Assembly: GCA_014529385.2 (NCBI GenBank)
Contig: CM043962.1
Span: 85,682,180 to 85,746,179 of the forward strand
Reading direction: 5' to 3'
Length of the DNA: 64,000 nt
Source: Adiantum capillus-veneris
Taxonomy: Eukaryota; Streptophyta; Polypodiopsida; Polypodiales; Pteridaceae
The translations under genes were made by a program, and so were the position numbers. Positions 21,843 to 33,640 of the stretch are shown here, piece after piece (position 1 is the stretch's first letter; every line of letters starts with the position of its first letter). Under the pieces are notes generated by a model that worked only from the letters and a program-made list of their open reading frames with translations, was not told the DNA's origin and did not search any database.

Positions 21843-22658
21843 ATGAAAAGAGACTGCAGAGAATGGAAAGCAGAAAAAGGCAAAGAGAAAGTTGAAGACC
21901 ATGGTGAGAAGAACAAGTCCTCATTGAAGATTCAAGAAATAAATGTGACAAACACTGTTGCAGAGGATGACAGTCTAGTGTCAGGAGACATCTACTTCTT
22001 GAAGAATACAATGGACTCAGCTCTTCTTACAGCATCTGATGGAAATGCACTGAGTGACTGGATTATAGACTCAGGGGCATCACTTCATGTGTCTCCAAAC
22101 AAGGAGTGGTTTACCTCTTATGTGACCACTAAAGATCATGTTCGGCTAGGCAATGGGCAGACATGTGAGATCTTAGGTGTTGGAGATGTTCAATTAAAGT
22201 TTCAGAATGGCTCTTCTTTCATGCTGAAGAATGTGAGACATGTTCCTGCAATTACAAAGAGCTTGATCAGCACAGGTTTACTTGATGATGCTGGCTACGT
22301 CACCACTTTTGGACAGAACATGTGGAAGATATCCAAGGGTTCTATGGCAGTAGCACATGGAGTAAAGTCTGGAGGACTTTACATGATTTATGTATCAAAT
22401 GTCTCTAAAAATGTAATCAATGTAACCGAGCAGCCGAATGTTTCTTTGTGGCATAGCCGGTTAGGACATATGTCCAAGAAGGGAATGGAAATCCTGTCTC
22501 GTTCTGGTTATTTTCCTGGATTTTCATTTAATGATTTTGAATTCTGTGAACATTGTCTGTATGGTAAGCAAACACAGCAGCCACATAAGCATAGAAGCAG
22601 TAGAAGAGATACACAGTTGGCACTTGTTCATAGTGATTTATGTCTAACCTATCTCTAG
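21843..22658 (+). pseudogene. Copia protease and integrase N-terminal zinc region
   Basis: Continues the Gag frame. The protease active site DSGASLHVSP lies in IIDSGASLH near 22068. It is followed by GAG-pre-integrase features: LWHSRLGHMSKKGME (His pair) and FCEHCLYGKQ (Cys pair) around 22445-22570, the HHCC module of copia integrases. It ends at TAG 22656. A small frameshift near 22645 puts the following integrase core in another frame. Confidence 0.92.
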
Positions 22659-23400
22659 GGGGCGCTTCTTACTTTATGACATTTATAGATGATTACTCGA
22701 GGAAAGTATGGGTTTACTTTCTCAAGCACAAGGATGAAGCGTTTAGTGTTTTCAAAACGTTTGTGACACTTGTGGAGAATTAGAGTGGCAAGAAGCTTAA
22801 ATGCTTACGCACTGACAATGGTGGAGAGTATGTTTCAAAGGCCTTTCAGGACTTTTCAGGACTTTTGTGAGTCAAAAGGTATAAAACGTGAACTTACTGC
22901 TCCTTACAATCCTCCTCAAAATGGTGTTGCTGAGAGGATGAATAGGACCATACAAGAGAAGGTCAGAAGTATGTTGTCTAATGCACAGCTGCCAAATGGG
23001 TTTTGGGCTAAAGCTGTATCAACAGCTGTTCATCTTGTAAATAGATCTCCTAGCAAGGTTTTGCAGAAGGATTCAGTGCCAGAGATGGTATGGTCATGCA
23101 AAATTCCCTCATACAAGCATCTCAGAGTCTTTGGTTGTGAGGCATATACTCACGTTCCAAAGGAATTTAGGAACAAACTTGAGCCAAAGAGTAGAAAGTG
23201 CATCTTTCTAGGCTATGGTAATTCTGGTGAGATGGGGTACAGACTTTGGGATCCCGAATCCAGAAAGGTTGTCCGCAGCAATGATGTTCACTTTAATGAA
23301 TCCAAATATCATTCTAAACCAGAGAGGGTTGAGGAGATTAGAAGATTTGTCTTCCATGAAGATGGACCTGCACGTGCAAGACAAAATGTCAGGGCTCAAG
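22659..23400 (+). pseudogene. Copia integrase core
   Basis: The D,D-35-E catalytic positions are visible: FIDDYSRKVWVY, then RTDNGGEYVSKAF, then NPPQNGVAERMNRT with the Glu. Damage includes a TAG near 22781 and a 10-base duplication (TCAGGACTTT) near 22850 that shifts the frame. After it the frame 22770-23726 is open and continues with LVNRSPSK and IFLGYGNSGEMGYRLWDP, the copia integrase C-terminal region. It would insert cDNA, but this copy is dead. Confidence 0.92.
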
Positions 23401-25093
23401 AGGAGCAAGGACAGGATAGATTGGAACCACAGGTTGTGGCTGAACCTGAGCCACCTATTGTGCGTAGATCTGGACGTGTCACGCGACCTCCTGATAGGTT
23501 TGTTCCATCTATGAACTATGTCATGTTGACTGATTGCAATGAGCCTTCATGTTACAAGGAAGCAGTGCAAATGAAGGACTCCGAGAATTGGCAATTGGCC
23601 ATGCAGTCAGAGATGACGGCTCTGCATAAAAACGAGACATGGAAGCTAGTTAAATTACCACGGGGAAAAAAGGCTCTACCCTGTAAATGGGTTTACAGGT
23701 ATAAGATCACCGCTCATGATAGTTAGCCAAAGTACAAAGCAAGGCTTGTTGCCAAGGGCTTTAAGCAAGAACAAGGCATTGACTTTGATGAAGTCTTCTC
23801 TCCAGTGGTCAAAATGACTACATTGAGATGCTTTCTTGCATTGGTTGCCATATTAGATTTGGTGTTGCACCAAATGGATCTCAAGACAGCGTTCTTGCAT
23901 GGTGATTTAGATGTGGAAATTTACATGTAGTAGCCAGAAGGGTTTGTTGAGAAAGGCAAGGAAGATTGGGTATGTCAGTTGTTAAAGAGTCTTTATGGCT
24001 TAAAACAATCACCGAGGGCATGGTACCATAAATTCCACAAGTTTATGCTTTCTCAAGGCTACAAACGTAGTGAGTTCGATCACTGTCTATATACAAAGAA
24101 GGCTAAGGATGGTAGTTGGTTGATCCTTATTTTGTATGTGGATGACATGTTGATTGCTGGCAAGCACTTGGAAGAAATTTCAGCTTTGAAGTCAAAGATG
24201 GAAAAATCGTTTGACATGAAAGACATGGGTGAGGCAAGTCATATACTTGGTATGCGCATTGAGAGAGACAGATCAAAGAAGTTGATTTGGTTATCTCAAA
24301 CAGAGTATATTGACAAGGTTTTGCAACGTTTCAATATGGAGAAGGGAAAGGCATTGAGTGTTCCATTGCCACCATATGTGAAACTTAGCAACAAGATTGT
24401 CCTGTGTTTGAGGAAGAACAGGCTGAAATGGATAAGATTCCATATGCGTCTGCAGTGGGTAGTTTGATGTATGCAATGATTGCTACTCGCCCAGACATTG
24501 CATTTGCAGTGGGAGTAGTAAGTCGATACATGTCAAACCCAGGCAAGAAACATTGGGAGGCAGTGAAAGGAATATTGAGATACCTGAAAGATACAAAGAG
24601 TATGCGTATATGCTATGGGAGTCAGGAGCTAAGTGTAAAGGGTTTTACAGACTCAGATTATGCAGGTGACTTAGACAACCGAAGGTCTACGTCAGGGTAT
24701 GTCTTTACATTGGCTGGTGGAGCAGTATCATGGCGTTCTAGATTACAAGATTGTGTTACTCAGTCTACTACAGAGGCTGAATATGTTGCAGCATCAGAGG
24801 CATGCAAAGAATCAATTTGGCTTAATCGACTAGTAACAGATTTGGGAATCAAAGAAGAGATGCCTGTGTTATATTGTGATAGTCAAAGTGCTATACAATT
24901 GGCTCGCAATCCAGTTTATCACTCAAAGACAAAGCATGTGGATGTGAAGTATCATTTCATCAGGGAAATGCTCGAGGATAAGGAACTTCAGCTTGTCAAA
25001 GTTCACACCACAGAAAATCCTGCTGATCTACTTACAAAAGGACTTCCCTCAAAGAGCTTTGCGCATTTTCGCAAGCAGTTAGGTGTAGGGTAG
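23401..25093 (+). pseudogene. Copia reverse transcriptase and RNase H
   Basis: RT blocks in order: [85 protein letters not shown], and the catalytic YVDD in LYVDDMLIAG near 24140. RNase H follows with FTDSDYAGD, TEAEYVAASEA, YCDSQSAIQ and HVDVKYHFIRE. A TAG at 23724, a double TAG near 23928 and a frameshift near 24400 break it. The final stop at 25091 lies about 90 bp before the 3' LTR. Confidence 0.93.
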
Positions 25094-25182
25094 TACATCA
25101 CTTCTCTACATCCCTTGTATATTAGCTTGTATAGTAGTTTCTCTCACACTTAAAGTACCACATTGGACTTTAAGTGGGAGGT

Positions 25183-25374
25183 TGTTGGGGTATAAAGCCC
25201 AATGTGGTCGCCCAGGTAAGTGGGCGGGCCGCCAGGTATGTACACATATTCTTTTGTTAAAACCTAATAAGAACTCACTATGCTCTACACATTACAGTAG
25301 AGCGAGTTCACCATATCGTCGTGCTCTTCTTCTCGCACTCTCTCTCGCATCGCACTTCCGCTCATACTCCTTCA
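25183..25374 (+). repeat. 3' LTR of copia element
   Basis: 192 bp, preceded by the polypurine tract AAGTGGGAGGT (25172-25182) and followed by the target duplication ATTGG (25375-25379). Confidence 0.95.
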
Positions 25375-25640
25375 ATTGGTGCCCATTTGAAATCCATACT
25401 TAGTGAATATTTCTCTTCACTTTGGCTGAGATTATCATGCTTAGTTGTTTCTCAGATGAAAGGTCAATACATAAGGTCCGATGATCTGATTCCGGGGTCC
25501 ATTGGTTAAACATAAAACTCTTTATGTGATACACGATGGCTTTGAAGAGTAGCATACAGTCAATCACATTATCCCCATTATGTTTCCTACGTGCAAATCC
25601 ATTGGTTCCACTCCACAAAACTAAGCATGATAATCTCATC
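25375..25640 (-). pseudogene. LINE L-B continuation: endonuclease C-terminal end
   Basis: The minus strand encodes FNQWTPESDHRTLCIDLSS, where SDH is the conserved end motif of APE-type LINE endonucleases, followed by SEKQLSMIISAK, which also occurs in L-A. It joins across the copia element to the linker at 19810. Its other side (about 25640) meets the RT of LINE L-C, so two LINE fragments are fused here. Confidence 0.7.
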
Positions 25641-26598
25641 CCAATCACTCAATTTCATCTCCATTATGCACCTAAACAACTTTTCCATAAGGGACCGAAT
25701 CATTATAGTCCGGTAGTTGTTTACATTCTTTCTATCCCCTCTTTTATGCAAAGGCTTGACCCAATTGATACTCCAATCATAAGGCATACCATGTTGAAGT
25801 ACAAGGTTGAACATATCACACATCCACTCATGGGTAAAATCTCCCATCCATTTGATCATCTCCGGGTGGATACCTTGAAGATCTCCTGCTTTGCGAGTGG
25901 CCAACTTTTCAAGCCCACCACATACATCCTCATAGTAAAAAAAGAGGGCATACATGGGAGTGAACCATAAAATGGATTTTTTTTAGCATTTGGTTTCTCA
26001 TATAATTGCCTAAAACGTGTGTACATATCCACAAGACTCAAGTTACCAAAATTCTCAACCCGCTTGTCAATCAAGTTTCTCCAAAATCTTCCACATGCAC
26101 GTGCCTTTACTTGGACTTGAAAAATTTGTTAATGCCTTGTATGGATCCAAATGACTTTGATAGTTGTCTTTGTCCATAGTTTCATCAAGCTTTATCAAGG
26201 ACTTTTGAGCATCTTGACATTCTTTATCAAACCACCTTTTGTGTGATCTATCTTTGTTGGTACCATGGAGATGCTTCATGGCAAAGCATTCTTCGGCACA
26301 AGAACAAATAACTTTCTTGAAAGCTTCCCATTTAGTTTCCAATGGTGTGTTTTATTGAATATTTTCCATCCATAACTTTTGCTCAACCATTTCAATGTAC
26401 ATTGGTGCCCGTTTGAAATCCATACTTAGTGATAATTTTTCTTCCCTTTGGCTGAGATTATCATGCTTAGTTTTTTCTCCACATGAAAGGTCAATACATA
26501 AGGTCCGATGGTCTCATTCCGGGGTCCATGATGGTCCAAACATAAAACTCTTTATGTGATACATGGTGGCTTTGGAGATAAGCATATAGACAATCACA

Positions 26599-26665
<67 letters not shown>

Positions 26666-27380
26666 AAAGACATATTGGCAGCAAAAATAACACAATTATT
26701 GAGATCCCCTATTAGATAATTTTGTACAATGCCTCAAGATGCAGTATATAAAGAAGACAACCAAGATTCATGATCAAATTGGTATCCACTACATACATGA
26801 GATAGAACAAAATATAGTCAATATATGCAAGGCCTATAAATGAGAAAGAAGTGAGTATTACTATCCACTACACTTCTTGTGAGGGTCACCTTGCTTTAAT
26901 TTGGATGGAACATCTCCAACCACATTAAGCCCCTTCTTGGGCTAGTAGGTCATTACCAATGCATTTAGCTTGTTTGTGATACATTTGACTTTGGAGACAT
27001 TTGTACTATGTTGCATTGCTACAACATTCAATTTGATGCTAGTGCTTTGTAATTCACACACAATGCTTTTGAAATCCATGCTATCCTTGTCAGGTGTGTT
27101 CTCACGAAGAGACCTTGCTAAGAGACTCGTGATTTTTTCTTAGTTGATTTCTATGCAAGAAATTTATTATTGCATTGAGCTCTGCTATTGCAAAATACCG
27201 TTGGTATGTAGTTGCATCTGCTCCTCTAGACGGCAAAGATAAACGCCTTGCTCATCTTGTGAGAATGGCTCCACCTGTGAATGCTCTCTCTATAGGGAAC
27301 ATTTGATGCCTTCGCTCTCTCAGATGAGGCTTGAATGTTGGAGCATACTGTGTGGATGGTACCTAGTCCTTCTAGAACCT
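25641..27380 (-). mobile_element. LINE copy L-C: ORF1 end, endonuclease and RT N-part
   Basis: In minus-strand order there is a decayed ORF1-like frame (about 27380-26870, with LREREGIKCSL, LEEQMQLHTNGILQ, ELQSTSIKLNVVAMQHSTN), an endonuclease part (FVLSHVC, YLIGDLNNCVIFAANM), a (CT)n tract replacing part of the endonuclease, the endonuclease end, the linker (26342-26067: CAEECFAMKHLHGTNKD, WFDKECQDA), and RT up to NNYRTIMIRSLMEKLF (25700). It stops at 25640. The ORF1 assignment is weaker than the rest. Confidence 0.65.
26604..26662. repeat. (GA)n microsatellite inside LINE L-C endonuclease region
   Basis: 59 bp of GA, reading (CT)n on the LINE sense strand. Endonuclease-like coding flanks it on both sides. 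Confidence 0.95.
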
Positions 27381-27534
27381 ACCTCTTTGAAGGTCCATCC
27401 CCACCCCAGGCAACTGCTTGGCATTTTGTACATTGTTGATTGTGTCTCTCTCTAGAGTAGAAAACATCATCTCGAAAGAAACTCCTCTAGAGGTGGCAAC
27501 TTGCTCCATTACTGTAAGATTAGGAATGGTTATA

Positions 27535-27537
<3 letters not shown>
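27381..27537. other. Spacer before LINE L-D
   Basis: About 150 bp with no recognised element. A TCTCTCTCTAGAG patch lies at 27447. Confidence 0.3.
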
Positions 27538-27625
<88 letters not shown>

Positions 27626-27674
27626 ATCTATCTATCTATCCCCCCCCCTTTCACTGTCTCTCTTTCTCTCTCTC
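27538..27674. repeat. (CT)n microsatellite with CTAT/CCCCC end
   Basis: Pure (CT)n to about 27619, then TATCTATC, a C run and TCTC patches, ending exactly where LINE L-D sequence starts (TTAAGTACCTTGGCC). Confidence 0.95.
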
Positions 27675-28770
27675 TTAAGTACCTTGGCCTTGAGGTTCAG
27701 GCCAATCACAAGTGGCATGAATGTGCTATGCATCGTTTGGAAGCCAAAAAGAGAGCGTACTATGCATTTAAGAACATGTGTAATGCGAGAAGCATCAAGT
27801 GTTGGGTAACTTTTTGACACATTGGTGACACCAGTTCTTCTTTATGCAGTTGAAATGTTGGGTGGGAGCATCTCAAAGTCTACTTGGAAAGAGTTAGAGA
27901 ATGTGCAAAAGCATTTTCTTACAAAATTTCTCCAAGTTAACACACAAACACCATATATGTTCCTACTTGTTGAGTCGGGACCTTTTCAAATTGAGGTTAT
28001 GGGCATGGAAAGGGTTGTGGAGTATATGATAAAGATGCTTTAAAGCCCCTCACATCAACTTCCTACAATTGCATGGGAAGAAAGGAAAAAGTTCAAAAGA
28101 CACATAAAAGCAAGATCTTGAGCATGGGATGGATGCAAGACATAAAGAAGTGGTTTGGGATATGGGATGCATTACGCTTGCTACATGATGCCTCAATAGA
28201 GTCCAAAGTGAATGAAGCTTTTCTACAATGCCAACATATTACGGCTTGGGAGGAGTCCGGTGGGTCATGCTTTATAGGTTACACCACCCATATTGTTCCC
28301 AGCTACAAAACCATGTTCTTCGCTAAAAGAGGAAACCGTACTCACTCTTACATGCTTGAGCCTATCCCCTTGTTGGCGATACGCACTATCGTAGTCATTT
28401 AGCTTAGCTCCCACTCCCTTCAATGCAAGACAGGGCATTGGGGTGATGGAGATTAGTCTAAGTCGATAATGCACATTATGCTCACTACAAGTTCGAGAGT
28501 CTGAGTACCATACACTACAAGAGTGCTCAACTTTTGGTCACATCCGAACTTGCTTTCCTCACATTTTTAGCCATGACTTAAACCTCACTTAGACCCTCAA
28601 AACTTTCCTCTCACAGCCACACTGTGGGCTCTCCATTGCAACTTTCATCACCGCAATTTTGGAGCATCAAGAAGCACTCATCAGCCGCACACATACCACA
28701 TCACATGTAACTTTGGTTTTGTAGGTCATATTTGACCTTTGATGATGATAATAAGATCTCTCTCTCTCTC
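27675..28770 (+). mobile_element. LINE copy L-D, 5'-truncated
   Basis: It begins in the RT thumb (KYLGLEV equivalent) directly after (CT)n. It runs through the C-terminal region (28073-28402: KILSMGWMQDIKKWFG, EESGGSCFIGYTTHI, MLEPIPL) and the 3' UTR to GATAATAAGATCTCTCTC at 28770. It is the same region as L-E and the end of L-B. Frameshifts and stops are present. 5' truncation is the ordinary outcome of target-primed reverse transcription. Confidence 0.85.
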
Positions 28771-28780
28771 TCTCTCTCTC

Positions 28781-28826
<46 letters not shown>
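28757..28826. repeat. (CT)n followed by (AT)n at the LINE L-D 3' end
   Basis: CT repeats to about 28782, then ACATATAT repeats. This is the CT-rich tail of the LINE, longer than the tail of L-B or L-E. Confidence 0.9.
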
Positions 28827-28828
<2 letters not shown>

Positions 28829-29074
28829 TCTTGCATTTAATTTAACCTCACTTAAGCGAACATGAATCTGGACAAGAGAAATCTTTGAAAATCAATAACT
28901 GCACCAATTTGGATAGGCTCAGTATATATCGAACAGTTGGCAGAGTTGCTTGTACACATGGTAAACATAAAGGCATCGTGGTGGGATGCATGTATAAAAA
29001 TTGATGGCAGGCTGTGCAGTGTAAACTCCACAAGTGTACCCTACTTCGCAAGTGCACACAAATCCGGTTATTCT

Positions 29075-29114
<40 letters not shown>

Positions 29115-30556
29115 AGAGAGGTGATGCTCGGGTGTTTCCCTATTGAACAATTGCGCACAGAGCAAGTAGTCTCATACACACACACACACACACACTTGAG
29201 GGAGGTACTGCCCGGGTCTTTCATACACAAGCTACACACACAGTCGTACAACTATTGCAGCAGGCAACCCCAGCACACAATTGGCCAGTGAACATCCGGA
29301 CTCACAAGCCATAAATTTGGTTTTGATGGCATTGGCAATACTACAAAGACGGTAAGAAGACTTCTTGACGTTTTTTCATGGATGTTGATAAACATAATCC
29401 GTTGACACTAGGATTGATTGTATGACTTTGGCTTGCATAAGCATGTTAAACAAAGATTTTACTTGTTGGATAATCATAATAGCATCATGGTGAAGGAAAA
29501 AATGTTGCTTTTTAGTAAGTGTATACAATTAATTGCATAATCTTGACCAGTATATAATACGATGTAATGATTCTAGGAGCATGCATCTACTATATTGGCA
29601 TTTTTTAAATGATTGGAGATACACATCGTGTATCTTACTTAAATGTTTTTACACATAAAAGAGAACATTGTTCAATTGAAAGGCAGACAATGGTGAACAT
29701 CCTCTCATGGAAAGGAATCTTGTATGTTTTTTGGTAGCCATACATTGTCTAACAGACAAGGTGCAGTGAACACAAATTGTACAAATGACAACCTTGGGCT
29801 TTCAGGTAGACTTCTTGTCTACTGAGAGAATGTCTAGCCAATAATTGGAATAATATCTTATTGGTTTTTAAACACTAAGTTTATAAAACAAAGTATTAAG
29901 TGTAATTGGTCTTGATAATGGGAAAAGGGATTGTTTTACACTTCAAAGATTGATCCTAAGTTGTTTTTTATGCTTATTGATATAAGTTTTGGGAAAGTTT
30001 TCCAAAATGGTTTTTTTCCTGATGTGAGGCTCCTCATAGAGGAGGGCATGTTTATTTTGTAAAACATGTCTAATTTCAAACAGAACTCTACCAAAATTTT
30101 GACAAAAGAGAAAATATTTTTCTAGGTGTTAAAAGTCTGACATAACCGTGTCCTTAAAATTGAGTATGTACTTTGTTGAGTAATTCTGGATTGTCATCAA
30201 AAACAAAATCCTCATGTGAGGTTCCTAAAAAAGGAGGGCTGGTTTACTTTTTGCAAAATGAGTCTACTTACAAACAAAACTCTGCCAAAATTTTGGCAAA
30301 ATACATTACTTCTTATTTGAAAGTAGTATATATCTTATATCAGCGACATAACCCCAAAATGGAGTTTTTTATCTCTTTTTCTCTCTATCTCTCTCTCTCT
30401 CTTTGTCCCCTCAGGCTCTCACTCTATCCACATGTGGGGTAAGTTTTTCTTTTTAATTCACATGTAATCACTATACAAAAAATGTTGCTTTCAGACTTAG
30501 TGTTCTATAGCTACTCTAGAAGATATCATCGAGCATAGACCACTAATAGATAATAT
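28827..30556. other. Non-coding stretch with (CA)n pairs and short repeats
   Basis: Two (CA)n tracts (29079-29111 and 29174-29193) are each followed by ACTTGAG(A/G)GAGGT and a GGGT(G/C)TTTC phrase, a diverged unit repeated about every 95 bp. A pair of diverged units of about 90 bp (30018-30110 and 30211-30305) shares GATGTGAGG/CATGTGAGG, AGGAGGGC and CAAAATTTTG. No coding frame is supported. Confidence 0.5.
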
Positions 30557-30898
30557 ATGGTTTATGAAATTGTAATACAGGGTATAATGCTTTCTATCGA
30601 AAGCCGAACTACGAGGGATATACCATCCTTTGAGAATGCGAGCCCTAAAACTCGCAAGAGATGTTACTTATCCAATGGAAATCCACGTCCCTATGCCATA
30701 TGTGATTTTTCAAAAGGATGCAAATCAGTGTTCCTCATCATACCAGAAACAACTATTGTACTAGTTCAAACTATGGTAGAGGAAAATCTACCAAACAAAC
30801 CTATTGTAGAAAACACCATTAAAAAATGGATCATGCCCGATAGAGAAGCAAAGAAAAAACTCCCTCAAAATGCATATAAGGAGAGTAAAGGGGTTTAG
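30557..30898 (+). CDS. Hypothetical 113-codon ORF
   Basis: The frame begins at ATG 30557 and ends at TAG 30896. The product is basic and polar, with a stretch KTRKRCYLSNGNPRPYAIC that holds two cysteines, and VEENLPNKPIVENTIKKW near the end. No family recognised. A TTGTAATACAG phrase precedes GGTATAATGC, like a splice acceptor. It lies near the region that may be a Penelope-like relic and could be another decayed transposon piece. Low confidence that it is a gene. Confidence 0.25.
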   Translation: MVYEIVIQGIMLSIESRTTRDIPSFENASPKTRKRCYLSNGNPRPYAICDFSKGCKSVFLIIPETTIVLVQTMVEENLPNKPIVENTIKKWIMPDREAKKKLPQNAYKESKGV

Positions 30899-31174
30899 GG
30901 CTATGGGACAAAAATAACAAGCAGAATAGACTGTTTCAATATCTATCTTCCCATCAAGGTTGCCCATGTTCTAGCTGGCTGCTTGTGTTAGATGGTGACA
31001 GGTATAGGCCTATTCTTTCATGGGTTCTAAAGCTCAATTGTTGGGCCTATCAGAACCGGTTGTACCAACATAAAATAATGATTTTTGTCTTCTATCTATA
31101 GTCTACTATCTTTTATTTCTTGTATATTTTGGTCAAGTGTCAATATATGGTTCTCTAAGAGGGGATATCATATT

Positions 31175-31629
<455 letters not shown>

Positions 31630-31633
<4 letters not shown>

Positions 31634-32734
31634 TCCAGGGGATAAGCTACAGAAGAGAGAAATACTGGAGCCCTACTACTTAGGTTTGAACAAAGATATT
31701 TCAATTTCTGCAAGTTCTTCAAAGGAGGAAAGAGAAATCCGTTATGATGTGTGAAGTAATAAAAAGAAAACAAGGAGTAATTTTGATTATGCCTAGGTCG
31801 CAGAGAAATGATAATTTTATTGATAAAACTTTCACAACTCTATCTATCTCTACACATTCACTAAGATAGACACTCCATGCCTATGAATGCTTGAATCGAT
31901 CTTGAAGAAAGACTATGGTATGGGCACATGTCCCAAAATTTGAACTTAGAATTAATTGTTAGTTAAGTTAGTTTTTCTAGTTAGGCTAACTTGAATATTT
32001 GATTAAGTTAGTGAGCTAACTACCACTACCTGGCTGAGACTACCTAGATGAGACCTAATTAACCCATGGCCTAACTAGGTCATAAATGAAACCTAACTAG
32101 GCTAGGCTAAGGTAACATGGGATGAACTAGAATTAATGCCTTTCGAATTAGGTACTTGGGATGTAATAAACCCAAGGGCTTAAACCTTGTGCCGACTTGA
32201 AGGCATAATCCTTTTGCAGGAAAGGAGACTTGGACACTTAAGATAGGCCCAATGGCACAGTCATAGCAGCTTTACGGTAGATGAAATAAGTGACAGACAC
32301 TTGGAAATATGTCATCAGTCCACCTTAATAGCATGTTGCAAAGGCCTGATCTAGGTCATCCTTGATGTAGAACATAGTAAGATACTCTGAGTAAGATGGA
32401 GGTGAAGGAGTACTTAAAGGTGAGCTCATTATTTTGAGCTCACTTAGTTTCCACTTCAATATTTCCTAACAGTAATTGCTTAATCTATGAGCCTAGTAAG
32501 GGCTTCCTTTGTGTGAGGGCCTTGCTGATTAAGATACCAACTTGAAGAGTGAATCATTTTAAGTATTAGCTTTACACCTTCTTCTTCTCTGAGCGAGTGG
32601 GTAAGTAGGATATACCAGCACTAAACTTGGAAGTTTGAAGTTTCAAACCACTCTCCCATGGTGATGAACAATGCGACTGGACCATCTGTGGTACCATAAC
32701 AATTAGTTTATGGTTAGATTTTTTCTCTAAGGTA
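31630..32734. other. Non-coding stretch
   Basis: AT-rich, with many AACTAGGC / GCTAACTA phrases around 31960-32120. No supported gene, LTR or hairpin. Confidence 0.4.

Positions 32735-33640
<906 letters not shown>

Larger units (their letters stand above)
19822..25374 (+). mobile_element. Complete Ty1/copia retrotransposon inserted in LINE L-B
   Basis: The 192-bp LTRs (19822-20013 and 25183-25374) have TGTTGG starts and TTCA ends. A TGGTATCAGAGC primer-binding site lies two bases after the 5' LTR. The domains are in copia order Gag-PR-IN-RT-RH, an AAGTGGGAGGT polypurine tract precedes the 3' LTR, and the element is flanked by ATTGG duplications. By eye the LTRs differ at seven positions (about 3.6 percent), so the insertion is not very recent. 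The coding region has several stops and at least three frameshifts, so the copy is not autonomous. Confidence 0.97.
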
